From: Curtobacterium sp. 458
GTDB taxonomy: Bacteria; Actinomycetota; Actinomycetes; Actinomycetales; Microbacteriaceae
Reading direction: 5' to 3'
Length of the DNA: 64,000 nt
Assembly (NCBI RefSeq): GCF_030406605.1
Contig: NZ_CP129104.1
Location: forward strand, 1 to 64,000
Shown here: positions 25,531-34,829 of the stretch, one piece after another
Numbering within the stretch: the first letter of the stretch is position 1
Layout: the number at the start of each line of letters is the position of its first letter
Program-made: the position numbers and the translations under genes
The notes under the pieces: generated by a model
What the model was told of the DNA's origin: nothing
Seen by the model: the letters and a program-made list of their open reading frames with translations, nothing else
Database searches by the model: none

Positions 25531-26481
25531 TCACTCCTGCTGGAACGTCCTCCGGTACGCCGTCGGCGTCACCCCGAGCACGCGCCGGAAGTGCAGCCGG
25601 AGGTTCGCGTCCGTCCCGAGTCCCACCCGTGCGGCGACCTGGTCGATGGCGAGGTCGGACCGCTCGAGGAGCTCTCGTGCGAGGTCGACCCGTGCCCGCA
25701 GCACCCACTGCATCGGGGTGTACCCGGTCCCCTCGACGAAGCGCCGCGAGAACGTCCGGGTGGAGACTGCCGCGTGTCCGGCCAGGTCGGCGAGGGTGAG
25801 CGGATCCCCGAGGTGCCGCAGTGCCCACTCCCGGGTGTCGGCGTACGTTGCGTCGGTCGGCTCCGGGACCGAGCGCTCGATGTACTGCGCCTGCCCGCCG
25901 CTGCGGTGCGGCGCACTGACGAGCCGTCGCGCGACGTGGTTCGCGAGCCCGACGCCGTGGTCGCGCCGCACGAGGTGCAGGCAGAGGTCGATGCCGCTCG
26001 CCGCTCCCGCGCTGGTCAGGACGCTGCCCTCGTCGACGAAGAGGACGTCCTCGTCGACGTCGACCGCGGGGTACCGGTCACGGAGGACCCGCGTGTACTG
26101 CCAGTGCGTCGTCGCCCGACGCCCGTCGAGGAGTCCTGCAGCGGCGAGCGCGAACGCTCCGGTGGAGATCGCCGCGATGCGCTTGCCGTCGGCGTGGGCT
26201 CCCCGGAGGGCACGGACGACGGCCTCGGGCGGTGGGGTGTCAGCCGGGAAGCGGTAGCCCGGCACGAAGACCGTCTCGGCCCAGTCCACGGCTTCGAGCC
26301 CGCGGCCGACGGCGTACGAGAGTCCGTCGCCGCCCCGTACCGTGCCCGCTCGTGGGCCACAGACCCGGACCTCGTACGGCATGCTCGGGCGGTTCGAGAA
26401 CACCTGCGCGGGGATCCCGACGTCGAGGGGCTTCGCGCCGGGCAGGACGAGGACGGCCACGCGGTGCGGACGATCGGCCAT
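25531..26481 (-). CDS. GlxA-type transcriptional regulator (DJ-1/PfpI + AraC)
   Basis: 316 residues: an N-terminal DJ-1/PfpI-like sensor domain (VAVLVLPGAKPLDVGIPAQVF; the nucleophile position falls in AAISTGAFALAAAGLLDG, with Thr-Gly instead of Cys) and a C-terminal AraC helix-turn-helix pair (LTLADLAGHAAVSTRTFSRRF and LAIDQVAARVGLGTDANLRLHFRRVLG). The missing Cys means it senses rather than catalyses. TAGCGT lies six bases before the ATG (leaderless). Target genes unknown. Confidence 0.92.
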   Translation of the reverse strand: MADRPHRVAVLVLPGAKPLDVGIPAQVFSNRPSMPYEVRVCGPRAGTVRGGDGLSYAVGRGLEAVDWAETVFVPGYRFPADTPPPEAVVRALRGAHADGKRIAAISTGAFALAAAGLLDGRRATTHWQYTRVLRDRYPAVDVDEDVLFVDEGSVLTSAGAASGIDLCLHLVRRDHGVGLANHVARRLVSAPHRSGGQAQYIERSVPEPTDATYADTREWALRHLGDPLTLADLAGHAAVSTRTFSRRFVEGTGYTPMQWVLRARVDLARELLERSDLAIDQVAARVGLGTDANLRLHFRRVLGVTPTAYRRTFQQE

Positions 26482-26487
26482 GCGCCG

Positions 26488-26493
26488 ACGCTA
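26488..26493 (-). promoter_or_regulatory. -10 box of leaderless GlxA-type regulator promoter
   Basis: TAGCGT on the minus strand, six bases before the ATG at 26481. Confidence 0.6.
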
Positions 26494-26542
26494 GCGGATC
26501 AGCTACGACCACCGGGCGGACCGGCCGCGGCAGCCGCCGGGG

Positions 26543-27262
26543 TCAGGTGTCGTGGACGGCCAGGACGCGGTGCGGGGACGCGGCCTCGGCGACCCAGCCG
26601 GTCGGCAGTGCCCGTCGGAGCTCGTCGACCGTGAAGCTCCGTCGGATCGACCGGAGTCCGTCGACCCGCACGAAGGTGCCCGCGGCCACGAGGGGCGACG
26701 CCAGGGCGTAGGAACGGTAGGCGCTGCGCGAGCGCCGGATGTCGGAGTGCACCACCCGTGACGCGGCGAGGCGCACGGAGTCGGCGAGGAAGCCGGAGCG
26801 TTCGTCGTCGCCGAGGTGGTGCAGCACGTGGTTCGAGACCACCACGTCGAAGCGTTCACCGGCCGCGACGAGGTCCCCGCTCGACGCTTCCCGGAACGTC
26901 GCGCCCCGGAGCCGCGATCGGCTGGCCGCGGCGATCGCACGCGGGTCGGGGTCGACGCCGACGACCTCGACGTCGAAACCGTCGCTCGCCGCCCACCGCA
27001 CGAGTGCACGGGCGAGGTCGCCGCCGCCGCACCCGAGGTCGAGCACCCGGCCCCGCCCGGTCGGCGGCAGCGCGGGCATGACGTGCGTCCGCCACGCCGT
27101 CCGCCACCCGCTCACGAGGGCGTTCACCACGGCGAAGCGCCGGAAGGTCCGGTCCAGCGCGCGCGGGTCGCAGTCGGGGTCGTCCATCAGCTCGCGCAAC
27201 GTGAGGTCACGGACCGAGAGGTCGACCGGGAGGCGCGGCGCGGCCCCGTCGCGCCGGCTCAC
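26543..27262 (-). CDS. Class I SAM-dependent methyltransferase
   Basis: 239 residues. SAM site VLDLGCGGGDLARAL (about 77-91), acidic VVGVDPDP, and the motif IV region VVVSNHVLHHL. Start GTG 27262 overlaps the stop of the type III PKS (GTGA), so it is the second gene of a coupled pair. In Streptomyces the srs cluster pairs a type III PKS with a methyltransferase that O-methylates alkylresorcinols; the same use is likely here (inference). Confidence 0.88.
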   Translation of the reverse strand: MSRRDGAAPRLPVDLSVRDLTLRELMDDPDCDPRALDRTFRRFAVVNALVSGWRTAWRTHVMPALPPTGRGRVLDLGCGGGDLARALVRWAASDGFDVEVVGVDPDPRAIAAASRSRLRGATFREASSGDLVAAGERFDVVVSNHVLHHLGDDERSGFLADSVRLAASRVVHSDIRRSRSAYRSYALASPLVAAGTFVRVDGLRSIRRSFTVDELRRALPTGWVAEAASPHRVLAVHDT

Positions 27263-28476
27263 GGCCGGCCTGCGGTCACCGCTGCGCCAGTGGCGACCGG
27301 GTCGGTGTCGGTCGCGTCGGTGGCGTCGGCGTCGCGGGCGGCATCGGCGTCGGCCGCGACGGTCGCCGACGCGGCTCCGGCGAGTCCGGTGCGCGCCGGT
27401 GCCGCCACGGTGAGGCGCGCGCACTCCACGGTGAGTCCCGGCCCGAACGCGAGGGCGATGACCGGGTCACCGTCCTCGAGGCCGCTCCCGAGTGCCTCGG
27501 CGAGCACGAACAGGACGGTCGCGCTCGACATGTTCCCGTGCTCCCGGAGGACGGTCCGGCTCGCGGCGAGGGCGTCGGCGGGCAGCCCGAGCGCCTCCTC
27601 CGTCCGGTCGAGGATCGCCCGACCACCGGGGTGCACGGCCCAGATCGGGACCGCAGCGGCCGGAGCGTCGCCGAGCAGCGGGGCGACCGCCGCACCGACG
27701 TGCTCCCCGATGAGCTTCGGGACGGCCGTGGAGAGCACCATCTCGAAGCCCTCGTCACCGATGTTCCACGCCATGTCGCCCGCACCCTCGGCCACGACGC
27801 TCGTCGCGAAGTCGTCGATCCGGAGGCCCGGGCCGTCAGCGGCGACCACCGCCGCCGCCGCCCCGTCGCCGAAGACGCTGTTCGACACGATCTGGTCCGG
27901 GTCGTCCGAGGTCCGGACGTGGAGCGTGCAGAGCTCGGCGCAGACGACGAGCACCACCGCGTCCGGGTCGGCGTCGACGAACGCGGCGGCGATGCGGAGC
28001 GCCGGGAACGCCGCACAGCAACCCATGAACCCGATGTGCTGCCGGAAGACCGAGGGGCGGAGGCCGAGCTGTTCGACGACGTCCAGGTCGGGCCCGGGCT
28101 GGGTGAACCCCGTGCACGAGACCGTCACGACGTGGGTGATCGTCTCCGGCGCCGTCCCCGCACGGTCGAGCGCGTCACGGGCGGACGCGACGAAGAGCGG
28201 CGGGGCGAGGACCCGGTACGCGTCGTTCCGGGACCCGGTCGACGGGGAGACCAGCGCACCCCGGACGTCGCGGAAGGCACCGGCGTCGGCCGCCGGGTCG
28301 AGCTCGGGCAGCACGGTGTGTCGCGTGTCCACGTCGGACCCGTCGAACGCCGCACCGATGAGCCGCTGCGCCAACCGCGACGTGGCGGTCTGACTGCGGA
28401 AGAGGTCGCGGACGGCGGACTGTCCGAGGGTCGTCTGCGGGACGGCGGTACCGATGGCGCGGATCGTTGCAGACAC
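27259..28476 (-). CDS. Type III polyketide synthase
   Basis: 405 residues of the chalcone/stilbene synthase superfamily; condenses a fatty acyl-CoA starter with malonyl-CoA units. The triad is Cys153 (GFMGCCAAFPALR), His282 (WAVHPGGR) and Asn315 (REHGNMSSAT). After about residue 360 a tail of roughly 40 residues of Ala/Asp/Thr repeats is extra to the family. GTG start at 28476, with a possible CAGGAT -10 five bases upstream. Likely products are alkylresorcinols or alkylpyrones; no FAD hydroxylase or prenyltransferase follows. Confidence 0.92.
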   Translation of the reverse strand: MSATIRAIGTAVPQTTLGQSAVRDLFRSQTATSRLAQRLIGAAFDGSDVDTRHTVLPELDPAADAGAFRDVRGALVSPSTGSRNDAYRVLAPPLFVASARDALDRAGTAPETITHVVTVSCTGFTQPGPDLDVVEQLGLRPSVFRQHIGFMGCCAAFPALRIAAAFVDADPDAVVLVVCAELCTLHVRTSDDPDQIVSNSVFGDGAAAAVVAADGPGLRIDDFATSVVAEGAGDMAWNIGDEGFEMVLSTAVPKLIGEHVGAAVAPLLGDAPAAAVPIWAVHPGGRAILDRTEEALGLPADALAASRTVLREHGNMSSATVLFVLAEALGSGLEDGDPVIALAFGPGLTVECARLTVAAPARTGLAGAASATVAADADAARDADATDATDTDPVATGAAVTAGRP

Positions 28477-28544
28477 GACTCATCCTGTCACCGGGTCGCT
28501 GACGCGTCCCCAGGTTGCGTCGGAACGGGAACGGCGCCGTGGAA

Positions 28545-28582
28545 CGGACACAGCACCGTGGAGAACCACGGTGCTGTGTCCG
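28545..28582 (-). terminator. gatCAB terminator
   Basis: CGGACACAGCACCGTGG (28545-28561) pairs perfectly over 17 bp with 28566-28582 around an AGAA loop. It lies after the gatB stop and before the PKS start. Confidence 0.8.
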
Positions 28583-28630
28583 GAACCTGGTTCGGCCGGG
28601 CTCGGCGGCGGGTGCGTCAGCCTTGCTGCG

Positions 28631-30136
28631 TCAGCCCTGCTGCGCCCGTTCGAGCACGAGCTCGCGGACGCGCGCGGCGTCGGCCTGGCCCTGCATGGCC
28701 TTCATGACCGCGCCGATGATCGCGCCGGCGGCCTGGACCTTGCCGTCCTGGATCTTCGCGAGGACGTCCGGCTGTGCGGCGAGTGCCTGGTCGACCGCGG
28801 CCGTGAGCGCGGAGTCGTCCGAGACGACCTTCAGCCCGCGCGACTCGACGACCTGTGCCGGCGACCCCTCGCCGGCGATGACGCCTTCGAGGACCTGACG
28901 CGCGAGGCGGTCGGTGAGGTCGCCGGACTCGACGAGCGCGATGAGCTCGGCGACGTGCTGCGGCGAGACGAGGTCGCCGGCGGCGGCGTCCTGTGCGTTC
29001 GCGACGCGGGTGATCTCACCCGTCCACCACTTGCGCGCGGCCTGGGGCGCTGCACCGGCCGCGACCGTGCCCTCGACCTCGTCGAGCAGGCCGCCGTTCA
29101 CGACGTCCTGGAACTCGAGGTCGGCGAAGCCCCACTCGCCCTTGAGCCGACGACGACGAGCGACCGGCGCCTCCGGCAGCGCGGCACGCAGTTCCTCGAC
29201 GAGCGCGGGGTCGGGCACGACGGGCAGGAGGTCGGGCTCCGGGAAGTAGCGGTAGTCGTCCGCGTCCGACTTCGGACGGCCGGCCGAGGTGCGACCGGTG
29301 TCCTCGTGCCAGTGCCGGGTCTCCTGCGTGATCGTGCCGCCGGCTGCGAGGATCGCCGCCTGCCGCTGGATCTCGTAGCGGATGGCGCGTTCGACCGAGC
29401 GGAACGAGTTGACGTTCTTCGTCTCGGTGCGGGTCCCGAGCTTCTCCTGTCCGCGCGGGCGGAGCGAGATGTTCGCGTCGCAGCGGAGGTTGCCGCGCTC
29501 CATGCGGGCCTCGGAGACACCGAGCGCCCGGACGAGGTCACGGATGACCTGCACGTACGCCGCGCCGAGCTCGGGTGCACGGTGCTCGGCGCCGAAGATC
29601 GGCTTCGTGACGATCTCGACGAGCGGGACACCCGCACGGTTGTAGTCGACGAGCGAGTACTCGGCGCCCTGGATGCGTCCGGTGGCACCGCCGACGTGCG
29701 TGAGCTTGCCGGCGTCCTCCTCCATGTGGGCGCGCTCGATCGGCACCTGGAAGATGGTGCCGTCGACGAGTTCGACCTCGACCTCGCCCTCGTACGCGAT
29801 CGGCTCGTCGTACTGCGAGATCTGGTAGTTCTTCGGGTTGTCCGGGTAGAAGTAGTTCTTCCGCGCGAACCGCGACGACTCGGCGATCGAGCAACCGAGC
29901 GCGAGGCCGAGGCTGATCGAGTAGCGGACGGCCTGCTCGTTGACGACCGGCAGCGACCCGGGCAGCCCGAGGTCGACCGGCGTCACGTTCGTGTTCGGCT
30001 CGCCGCCGAAGAAGTTCGGCGCGTCGGAGAACATCTTGGTCTTCGTGCCGAGCTCGACGTGCACCTCGAACCCGAGCACCGGCTCGTAGCGTTCGAGTGC
30101 CTCGTCGAAGTCCATCAGGGCTTCCTTCTGCGCCAT
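28631..30136 (-). CDS. gatB: Asp/Glu-tRNA amidotransferase subunit B
   Basis: 501 residues. Family signatures [45 protein letters not shown] and [12 protein letters not shown] are all present, followed by the helical and YqeY-like C-terminal part that grips the tRNA. It starts at ATG 30136, sharing one base with the gatA stop; longer readings are in the gatA gene. Third gene of gatCAB, which converts Glu-tRNA(Gln) and Asp-tRNA(Asn) to the correct forms. Confidence 0.97.
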   Translation of the reverse strand: MAQKEALMDFDEALERYEPVLGFEVHVELGTKTKMFSDAPNFFGGEPNTNVTPVDLGLPGSLPVVNEQAVRYSISLGLALGCSIAESSRFARKNYFYPDNPKNYQISQYDEPIAYEGEVEVELVDGTIFQVPIERAHMEEDAGKLTHVGGATGRIQGAEYSLVDYNRAGVPLVEIVTKPIFGAEHRAPELGAAYVQVIRDLVRALGVSEARMERGNLRCDANISLRPRGQEKLGTRTETKNVNSFRSVERAIRYEIQRQAAILAAGGTITQETRHWHEDTGRTSAGRPKSDADDYRYFPEPDLLPVVPDPALVEELRAALPEAPVARRRRLKGEWGFADLEFQDVVNGGLLDEVEGTVAAGAAPQAARKWWTGEITRVANAQDAAAGDLVSPQHVAELIALVESGDLTDRLARQVLEGVIAGEGSPAQVVESRGLKVVSDDSALTAAVDQALAAQPDVLAKIQDGKVQAAGAIIGAVMKAMQGQADAARVRELVLERAQQG

Positions 30137-31680
30137 CAGATCACGCCTTCCTGCGCTGCCGACTGCTGGGAGGCGTCCAGGTCGGGGATTCGGTCGATGA
30201 GCGGGGCGCCCCACTGCTGCTCGAGCAGTCGCTCGAGCGCGGCGCCGTACCGGTAGAGACGGGCGTCCTCACGCTGCGGCGCCATGAGCTGCACACCGGT
30301 CGGCAGGCCGTCCTCGGGCGCGAGGCCGTTCGGGATGCTCATGCCGGGCACACCCGCGAGGTTCGCCGGGATCGTGGTGAGGTCGTTGAGGTACATCGCC
30401 AGCGGGTCGTCCATGCGGTCGCCGAACGGCAGGGCCGTCGTCGGCGCGGAGGGGCTGAGGAGCAGGTCGACCTTGTCGAAGGCCGCCGCGAAGTCGCGCT
30501 GCACGAGCGTGCGCACCTTCTGCGCGGAGCCGTAGTACGCGTCGTAGTAGCCGGCGCTCAGCGCGTAGGTGCCGAGGATGATGCGTCGCTTGACCTCGGG
30601 GCCGAAGCCGACCTCACGCGTGGCGGCCATGACGTCCTCGACGGTCGCACCGTTCTCGGGCGTGACACGGAGGCCGAAGCGCACGGAGTCGAACTTCGCG
30701 AGGTTCGACGACGCCTCGGCCGGCAGGATCAGGTAGTACGCGCTGATCGCGTAGGCGAACGAGGGGGCGTCGATCTCGACGACCTCGGCACCTGCCGACT
30801 CGAGGAGCGCGACGGTCTCCTGGAAACGCTGGGTCACACCGGCCTGGAAGCCCTCGCCACCCGCGAGCTCCTTGACGACACCGACCGTGAGTCCGCGCAG
30901 CGTGTCGGCCTGGAGCCCCGCACGGGCGGCGTCCGCCATCGAGGGCCACTCAGCCGGGATCGAGGTCGAGTCGCGCGGGTCGTGCCCGCCGATGACGTCG
31001 TGCAGCAGGGCGGCGTCGAGCACCGTTCGCGACACCGGGCCGATCTGGTCGAGCGACGACGCGAGGGCGATCGCGCCGTACCGGCTCACGCCGCCGTAGG
31101 TGGGCTTCACGCCGACGGTGCCGGTGAACGCGCCGGGCTGCCGGATCGAGCCACCGGTGTCGGAGCCGAGCGCGAAGGGCGCCTCGTACGCGGCGACCGC
31201 AGCCGCCGAGCCACCACCGGAGCCGCCGGGGACGCGGTCGAGGTCCCACGGGTTGTGGGTCGGGCCGTAGGCCGAGAACTGCGTGGTCGACCCCATGGCG
31301 AACTCGTCCATGTTGGTCTTGCCGATCGGCACCAGGCCGGCGGCACGCAGTTTGGCGACCGGAGTGGCGTCGTACGGGGGCCGCCAACCCTCGAGGATCT
31401 TCGAGCCGGAGGTCGTCGGCATGTCCTGCGTGCACAGGACGTCCTTCACGGCCACGGGCACGCCGGCGAGCGCCCCGAGCTCGTCACCGGCCGCGCGGCG
31501 GGAGTCCACCGACTTCGCGACGGCGAGGGCGTTCTCGTTGACGTGGAGGAACGCGTGCACGTCCCCGTCGACGGCAGCGATGCGGTCGAGGTGGGCCTGC
31601 GTGGCCTCGACGCTTGAGACGTCGCGGGCGACGAGGGCATCGGCGAGCGCAGCGGCGCTCAGCTTGGTGATGTCGGTCAC
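30136..31680 (-). CDS. gatA: Asp/Glu-tRNA amidotransferase subunit A
   Basis: 514 residues, amidase-signature enzyme that releases ammonia from glutamine. The Ser-cisSer-Lys triad is seen in [25 protein letters not shown] and [20 protein letters not shown] start at 31680, twelve bases after the gatC stop. Confidence 0.97.
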   Translation of the reverse strand: MTDITKLSAAALADALVARDVSSVEATQAHLDRIAAVDGDVHAFLHVNENALAVAKSVDSRRAAGDELGALAGVPVAVKDVLCTQDMPTTSGSKILEGWRPPYDATPVAKLRAAGLVPIGKTNMDEFAMGSTTQFSAYGPTHNPWDLDRVPGGSGGGSAAAVAAYEAPFALGSDTGGSIRQPGAFTGTVGVKPTYGGVSRYGAIALASSLDQIGPVSRTVLDAALLHDVIGGHDPRDSTSIPAEWPSMADAARAGLQADTLRGLTVGVVKELAGGEGFQAGVTQRFQETVALLESAGAEVVEIDAPSFAYAISAYYLILPAEASSNLAKFDSVRFGLRVTPENGATVEDVMAATREVGFGPEVKRRIILGTYALSAGYYDAYYGSAQKVRTLVQRDFAAAFDKVDLLLSPSAPTTALPFGDRMDDPLAMYLNDLTTIPANLAGVPGMSIPNGLAPEDGLPTGVQLMAPQREDARLYRYGAALERLLEQQWGAPLIDRIPDLDASQQSAAQEGVI

Positions 31681-31692
31681 GGTCGTGGCCCC

Positions 31693-31992
31693 TTACTGCT
31701 CTTCGCCGAGGATGGCGGTGACCCGGAAACGCTCACCGTCGGAGTCGGGCGCACCGGAGAGCGCCTGCTCCTGCGTGAGGGTCGTCCCGACCTCGTCCGG
31801 GCGGGTGACGTTCTCGAGCGGGACCGGGTGGCTCGTCGCCGGGACGTCGGGCGTCGCTACCTCGGTGACCTTGGCGACGCTCTCGACGATGTGCGCGAGC
31901 TCCCCGGTCATCTTCTCGATCTCGTCGGGCGTGAGTGCGATACGCGCGAGGCTCGCCAGGTGGGCGACCTGCTCGCTCGTGATGTCAGGCAT
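31693..31992 (-). CDS. gatC: Asp/Glu-tRNA amidotransferase subunit C
   Basis: 99 residues; the small clamp that holds GatA and GatB together. SEQVAHLASLARIALTPDEIEKM and PLENVTRPDEV are typical. GGAG lies eight bases before the ATG. First gene of gatCAB. Confidence 0.95.
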   Translation of the reverse strand: MPDITSEQVAHLASLARIALTPDEIEKMTGELAHIVESVAKVTEVATPDVPATSHPVPLENVTRPDEVGTTLTQEQALSGAPDSDGERFRVTAILGEEQ

Positions 31993-32027
31993 GGTGCTCC
32001 GTCGATTGCGTTCGTGGGATGCGCACC

Positions 32028-32033
32028 AGTCTA
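32028..32033 (-). promoter_or_regulatory. -10 box of the gatCAB promoter
   Basis: TAGACT on the minus strand, about 35 bases before the gatC ATG; the leader carries a Shine-Dalgarno, unlike most promoters here. Confidence 0.5.
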
Positions 32034-32040
32034 TTGCCGA

Positions 32041-32066
32041 CGTCCGGCGGGCCTGCCCGCCGGACG
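32041..32066. terminator. Hairpin upstream of gatC
   Basis: CGTCCGGCGGG (32041-32051) pairs with 32056-32066 around a four-base loop. It could end transcription coming from the penicillin-binding-protein side or act within the gatC promoter region. The rest of the gap to 32233 shows only a half copy of the GGAGGC repeat (32218-32235). Confidence 0.5.
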
Positions 32067-32217
32067 AGACGCCGTGGACGGAGCGCGTCGCACCACCGCC
32101 GGTGCAGGAACGAGCCGCACTCGCCCGTGCGGTGGCGAGCCGCGCCGGCGTGCCCCAGCCGGGCGCGGCGTCGCGACCCGGCCGTCCGCACGTCGGCGAC
32201 GGGGAGACGGGGCCGAG

Positions 32218-32235
32218 CCGTGCCTCCCGGCCGTC
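32218..32235. repeat. GGAGGC-family half copy
   Basis: CCGTGCCTCCCGGCCGTC, one arm only, running into the stop codon of the penicillin-binding protein. Confidence 0.6.
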
Positions 32236-34633
32236 ACCCGCCGGTCGTACCGCCCTTGCCCGCCCCGCCGCTCTTCCCGCCGGCACCGCCCGCCCCGGCT
32301 CCGCCGGCGGAGCCGGTGCCACCGGCACCCGCGGGTGCAGCCGGCGCGCCCGTCTGCTGCTGACCGGGCTGCTGCGTCCCGGAGGACGGCTGGTCCCCCG
32401 GCGTCGCGGGCGAACCCGACCCGTCGCCGGACTGCGAGCCCGCCGAGCCCGCCGAGCCCGACGACGAGGACGACGCGGACGAGGACGACGACGCGTGTCC
32501 GATCATCGCCGGGTCCGGCGTCGGCAGCGCATCGCCGCCGTAGTGCCCGTCGAGGTAGGTCATCATCTGCTTGCCGACCCCGAACTTCGCGCTGTACCCG
32601 GTCGTGTTCTGCAGGAACGGCGTGTTCGCGAGCCCGACGTTGCCCTGCACGTTGCCGATCCAGGTCGCGTTCGTGTACTTCGTCGTCGACGCGACGAGCC
32701 AGTTCTGCACGTCGCTGTCGGTCGTGCCCGTCTTCGCGAACTTCGGGACCCCGTCGTTCGGGTTCGCTTTGACGGCCGTGCCGTTGCCCTTCAGCACGCC
32801 CTGGAGCGCGTAGTCGACCGTGCCGGCGACGGCCGGGTCCACGCCCTGGGTGCACGACGACTTCGTGGGCGTGATCTTCGTGCCGTCGGCCTCGGTGACG
32901 GAGTCGATCGCGGTCGGGGTGCAGACGATGCCGTCGTTCGCGAAGCCCGCGTACGCCTCGGCGAGGTCGATGGGAGACAGGTTGTTCGTGCCGAGGATCA
33001 TCGACGGGACCGAGCTGATCTTGCCGCCGTTCGCGAGGTGGATGCCCATCTTCTGCGCCAGGTTCGCGATGTTGCACAGGTCGAGCTGCTTGCCCATCGC
33101 GGCGAACGCGGTGTTGATCGACTCGCTGGTGGCGTCCTGGACGCTCATCGAGGCCGGGACCGCCTCGGCGTTCGCGACGTTCCAGTTCGGTCCGGCGATG
33201 TTCGCACAGGAGTTCGTGAACTCGGACGTCGGGTACGAGTGCTCGGTCGTGCTGACCGAGTCGCTGAGCGTGTGTCCGGTGGCGAGCCACTCCGCGAGCG
33301 TGAACACCTTGAACGTCGAACCGGTCTGGAACCCGCCCGAGTTGCCGTACGCCGTGTCCGCGCTGTAGTTCACCGCGGTCGTGCCCGGCGCACTGCTGTC
33401 GCCCTGCGTGTAGGCGGTGTTCTGCACCATCGACAGGATGCGGCCGGTCCCCGGTTCCACCGTGACGTTCGAGCCGCCGACGTCGACACCGGCCATCGTC
33501 GCGGGGACGTAGGCGGACAGAGCCGACTGCCCCTGCGCCTGCAGGTCGAGGTCGAGCGAGGTGTGGATCTGCAGACCCTTCGTGTCGAGCGTCGCGATGC
33601 GCTCGGCCGCGGTCTTGCCGAACGCCGGGTCCTGCAGCACCTCGTCGCGCACGTAGTCGCAGAAGTAGCCCGCGTCGAAGCCGGATGCCGCGGTCGAGCA
33701 GCCGTTCGCCGTCGCGGTGATCTTCGGCTGGACCGGCGTCGCGATGGCCGCGGTCATCTGCGCCTTCGTGATCGAGTGGTGCGCCTCCATCCGCCGGAGG
33801 ACGTAGTCGCGACGCTCCTTCGTGAGGGCGTAGCCGTTCGCCTTGCCGTTCGCCTTGTCGCTCGGCTGGTCGATGCGCAGGTTCGACGGGTTGTTGAGGA
33901 TCGCCACGAGGGTCGCGGACTGCACGAGGGAGAGGTCCTTCGCGTGCACGCCGAAGTAGTACTCGGCGCCGGCCTCGGCACCGTAGACCCGGCCGCCGAG
34001 CCCGACGATGTTGAGGTACCCGGTGAGGATCTGGTCCTTCGAGTACTTCTTGTTCACGGCGATCGCGTACCGCATCTCCTGCAGCTTGCGCTGCGGGGTG
34101 ACGCCGGCCGCGTCCGCGTAGCAGGCGTCGACCTTCGCCTTCGTGGCGGCCGCGTCCTTGCCGGTCAGCGACTCGCACTGCTGCACGAGGACGTTCTTGA
34201 CGTACTGCTGCGTGATGCTCGACCCGCCCTGGACGTCGCCGCCGACCGCGGTCGCCGCCGCGCCCCGGAGGGTGCCGATGACGTCGATGCCGCCCTCGTC
34301 GTAGAAGCGGGGGTCCTCGGTGTCGATGGCGGCCTCCTTGAGGGAGTCCGCCATCTGCGCGCTCGTCACGTTCGTCCGGTTCTCGGCGTAGAACGACGCG
34401 ATCTTGACCTGCTTGCCGCCCTTCGTCGCGTAGACGGCGGACACCTGCTGCGGCGTCTGGATGTCGAGGTAGTCGGGCAGGTCCTCGAAGAACGAGGCCG
34501 CCCCGGACGCCCCCTCGCCGACGACCGCCACGGCGGGCGTGACGGCGACGGTCACGAGCATCCCCGCGAGGACGGACATGCCGAGGAAGGTCAGGAGGGC
34601 CGCCGGCCACCGGATCACACGCATGGCGAGCAC
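32234..34633 (-). CDS. Class A penicillin-binding protein (transglycosylase/transpeptidase)
   Basis: 799 residues (796 if the ATG at 34624 is the start). One membrane anchor (about 10-38), then the GT51 glycosyltransferase with IDTEDPRFYDEGGID and GGSSITQQYVKN, and the transpeptidase with SxxK as GSTFKVFT, SxN as SESINTAF, and KTG as AKTGTTDS. The last 100 residues are a Ser/Gly/Pro/Gln tail outside the wall enzyme domains. Polymerises and cross-links peptidoglycan outside the membrane. Single gene. Confidence 0.95.
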   Translation of the reverse strand: MLAMRVIRWPAALLTFLGMSVLAGMLVTVAVTPAVAVVGEGASGAASFFEDLPDYLDIQTPQQVSAVYATKGGKQVKIASFYAENRTNVTSAQMADSLKEAAIDTEDPRFYDEGGIDVIGTLRGAAATAVGGDVQGGSSITQQYVKNVLVQQCESLTGKDAAATKAKVDACYADAAGVTPQRKLQEMRYAIAVNKKYSKDQILTGYLNIVGLGGRVYGAEAGAEYYFGVHAKDLSLVQSATLVAILNNPSNLRIDQPSDKANGKANGYALTKERRDYVLRRMEAHHSITKAQMTAAIATPVQPKITATANGCSTAASGFDAGYFCDYVRDEVLQDPAFGKTAAERIATLDTKGLQIHTSLDLDLQAQGQSALSAYVPATMAGVDVGGSNVTVEPGTGRILSMVQNTAYTQGDSSAPGTTAVNYSADTAYGNSGGFQTGSTFKVFTLAEWLATGHTLSDSVSTTEHSYPTSEFTNSCANIAGPNWNVANAEAVPASMSVQDATSESINTAFAAMGKQLDLCNIANLAQKMGIHLANGGKISSVPSMILGTNNLSPIDLAEAYAGFANDGIVCTPTAIDSVTEADGTKITPTKSSCTQGVDPAVAGTVDYALQGVLKGNGTAVKANPNDGVPKFAKTGTTDSDVQNWLVASTTKYTNATWIGNVQGNVGLANTPFLQNTTGYSAKFGVGKQMMTYLDGHYGGDALPTPDPAMIGHASSSSSASSSSSGSAGSAGSQSGDGSGSPATPGDQPSSGTQQPGQQQTGAPAAPAGAGGTGSAGGAGAGGAGGKSGGAGKGGTTGG

Positions 34634-34749
34634 GCTAGGTGGGCGCCCTGGGTTGGTTCTGCCGCGGAACCACCGCAGACTGCACCGTCGCTCAGGTTGC
34701 CGCTCAGGCTGACGACGTACCCGCTCGGCTCCCGCGCGGGGCTGCGGAT

Positions 34750-34766
34750 CCGGCCTGGAGGCACGG
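34750..34766. repeat. GGAGGC-family half copy
   Basis: CCGGCCTGGAGGCACGG in the gap between the penicillin-binding protein and DUF1023 genes; the rest of this 196-bp gap shows nothing. Confidence 0.55.
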
Positions 34767-34829
34767 CGAACCCCCGACGGACCGGCCGGCGGTCACGATC
34801 GGGTCACGGTGCACCCCGGCACGGTCGCG

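Noticed and set aside
23480..26257. A 925-codon plus-strand open frame over the kinase, GAPDH and the GlxA regulator
   Set aside because: All three real genes have catalytic motifs in other frames; this frame has none.
25531..26481. DJ-1/PfpI domain as an active protease or glyoxalase
   Set aside because: The nucleophile-elbow Cys is replaced, and the protein ends in AraC helices; it is a GlxA-type regulator.
31993..32233. A longer gatC reading or a small gene in the 240-bp gap
   Set aside because: The 211-codon extension is Ala/Arg/Pro noise, crosses a hairpin and the -10 box, and gatC has a good Shine-Dalgarno at its own ATG.
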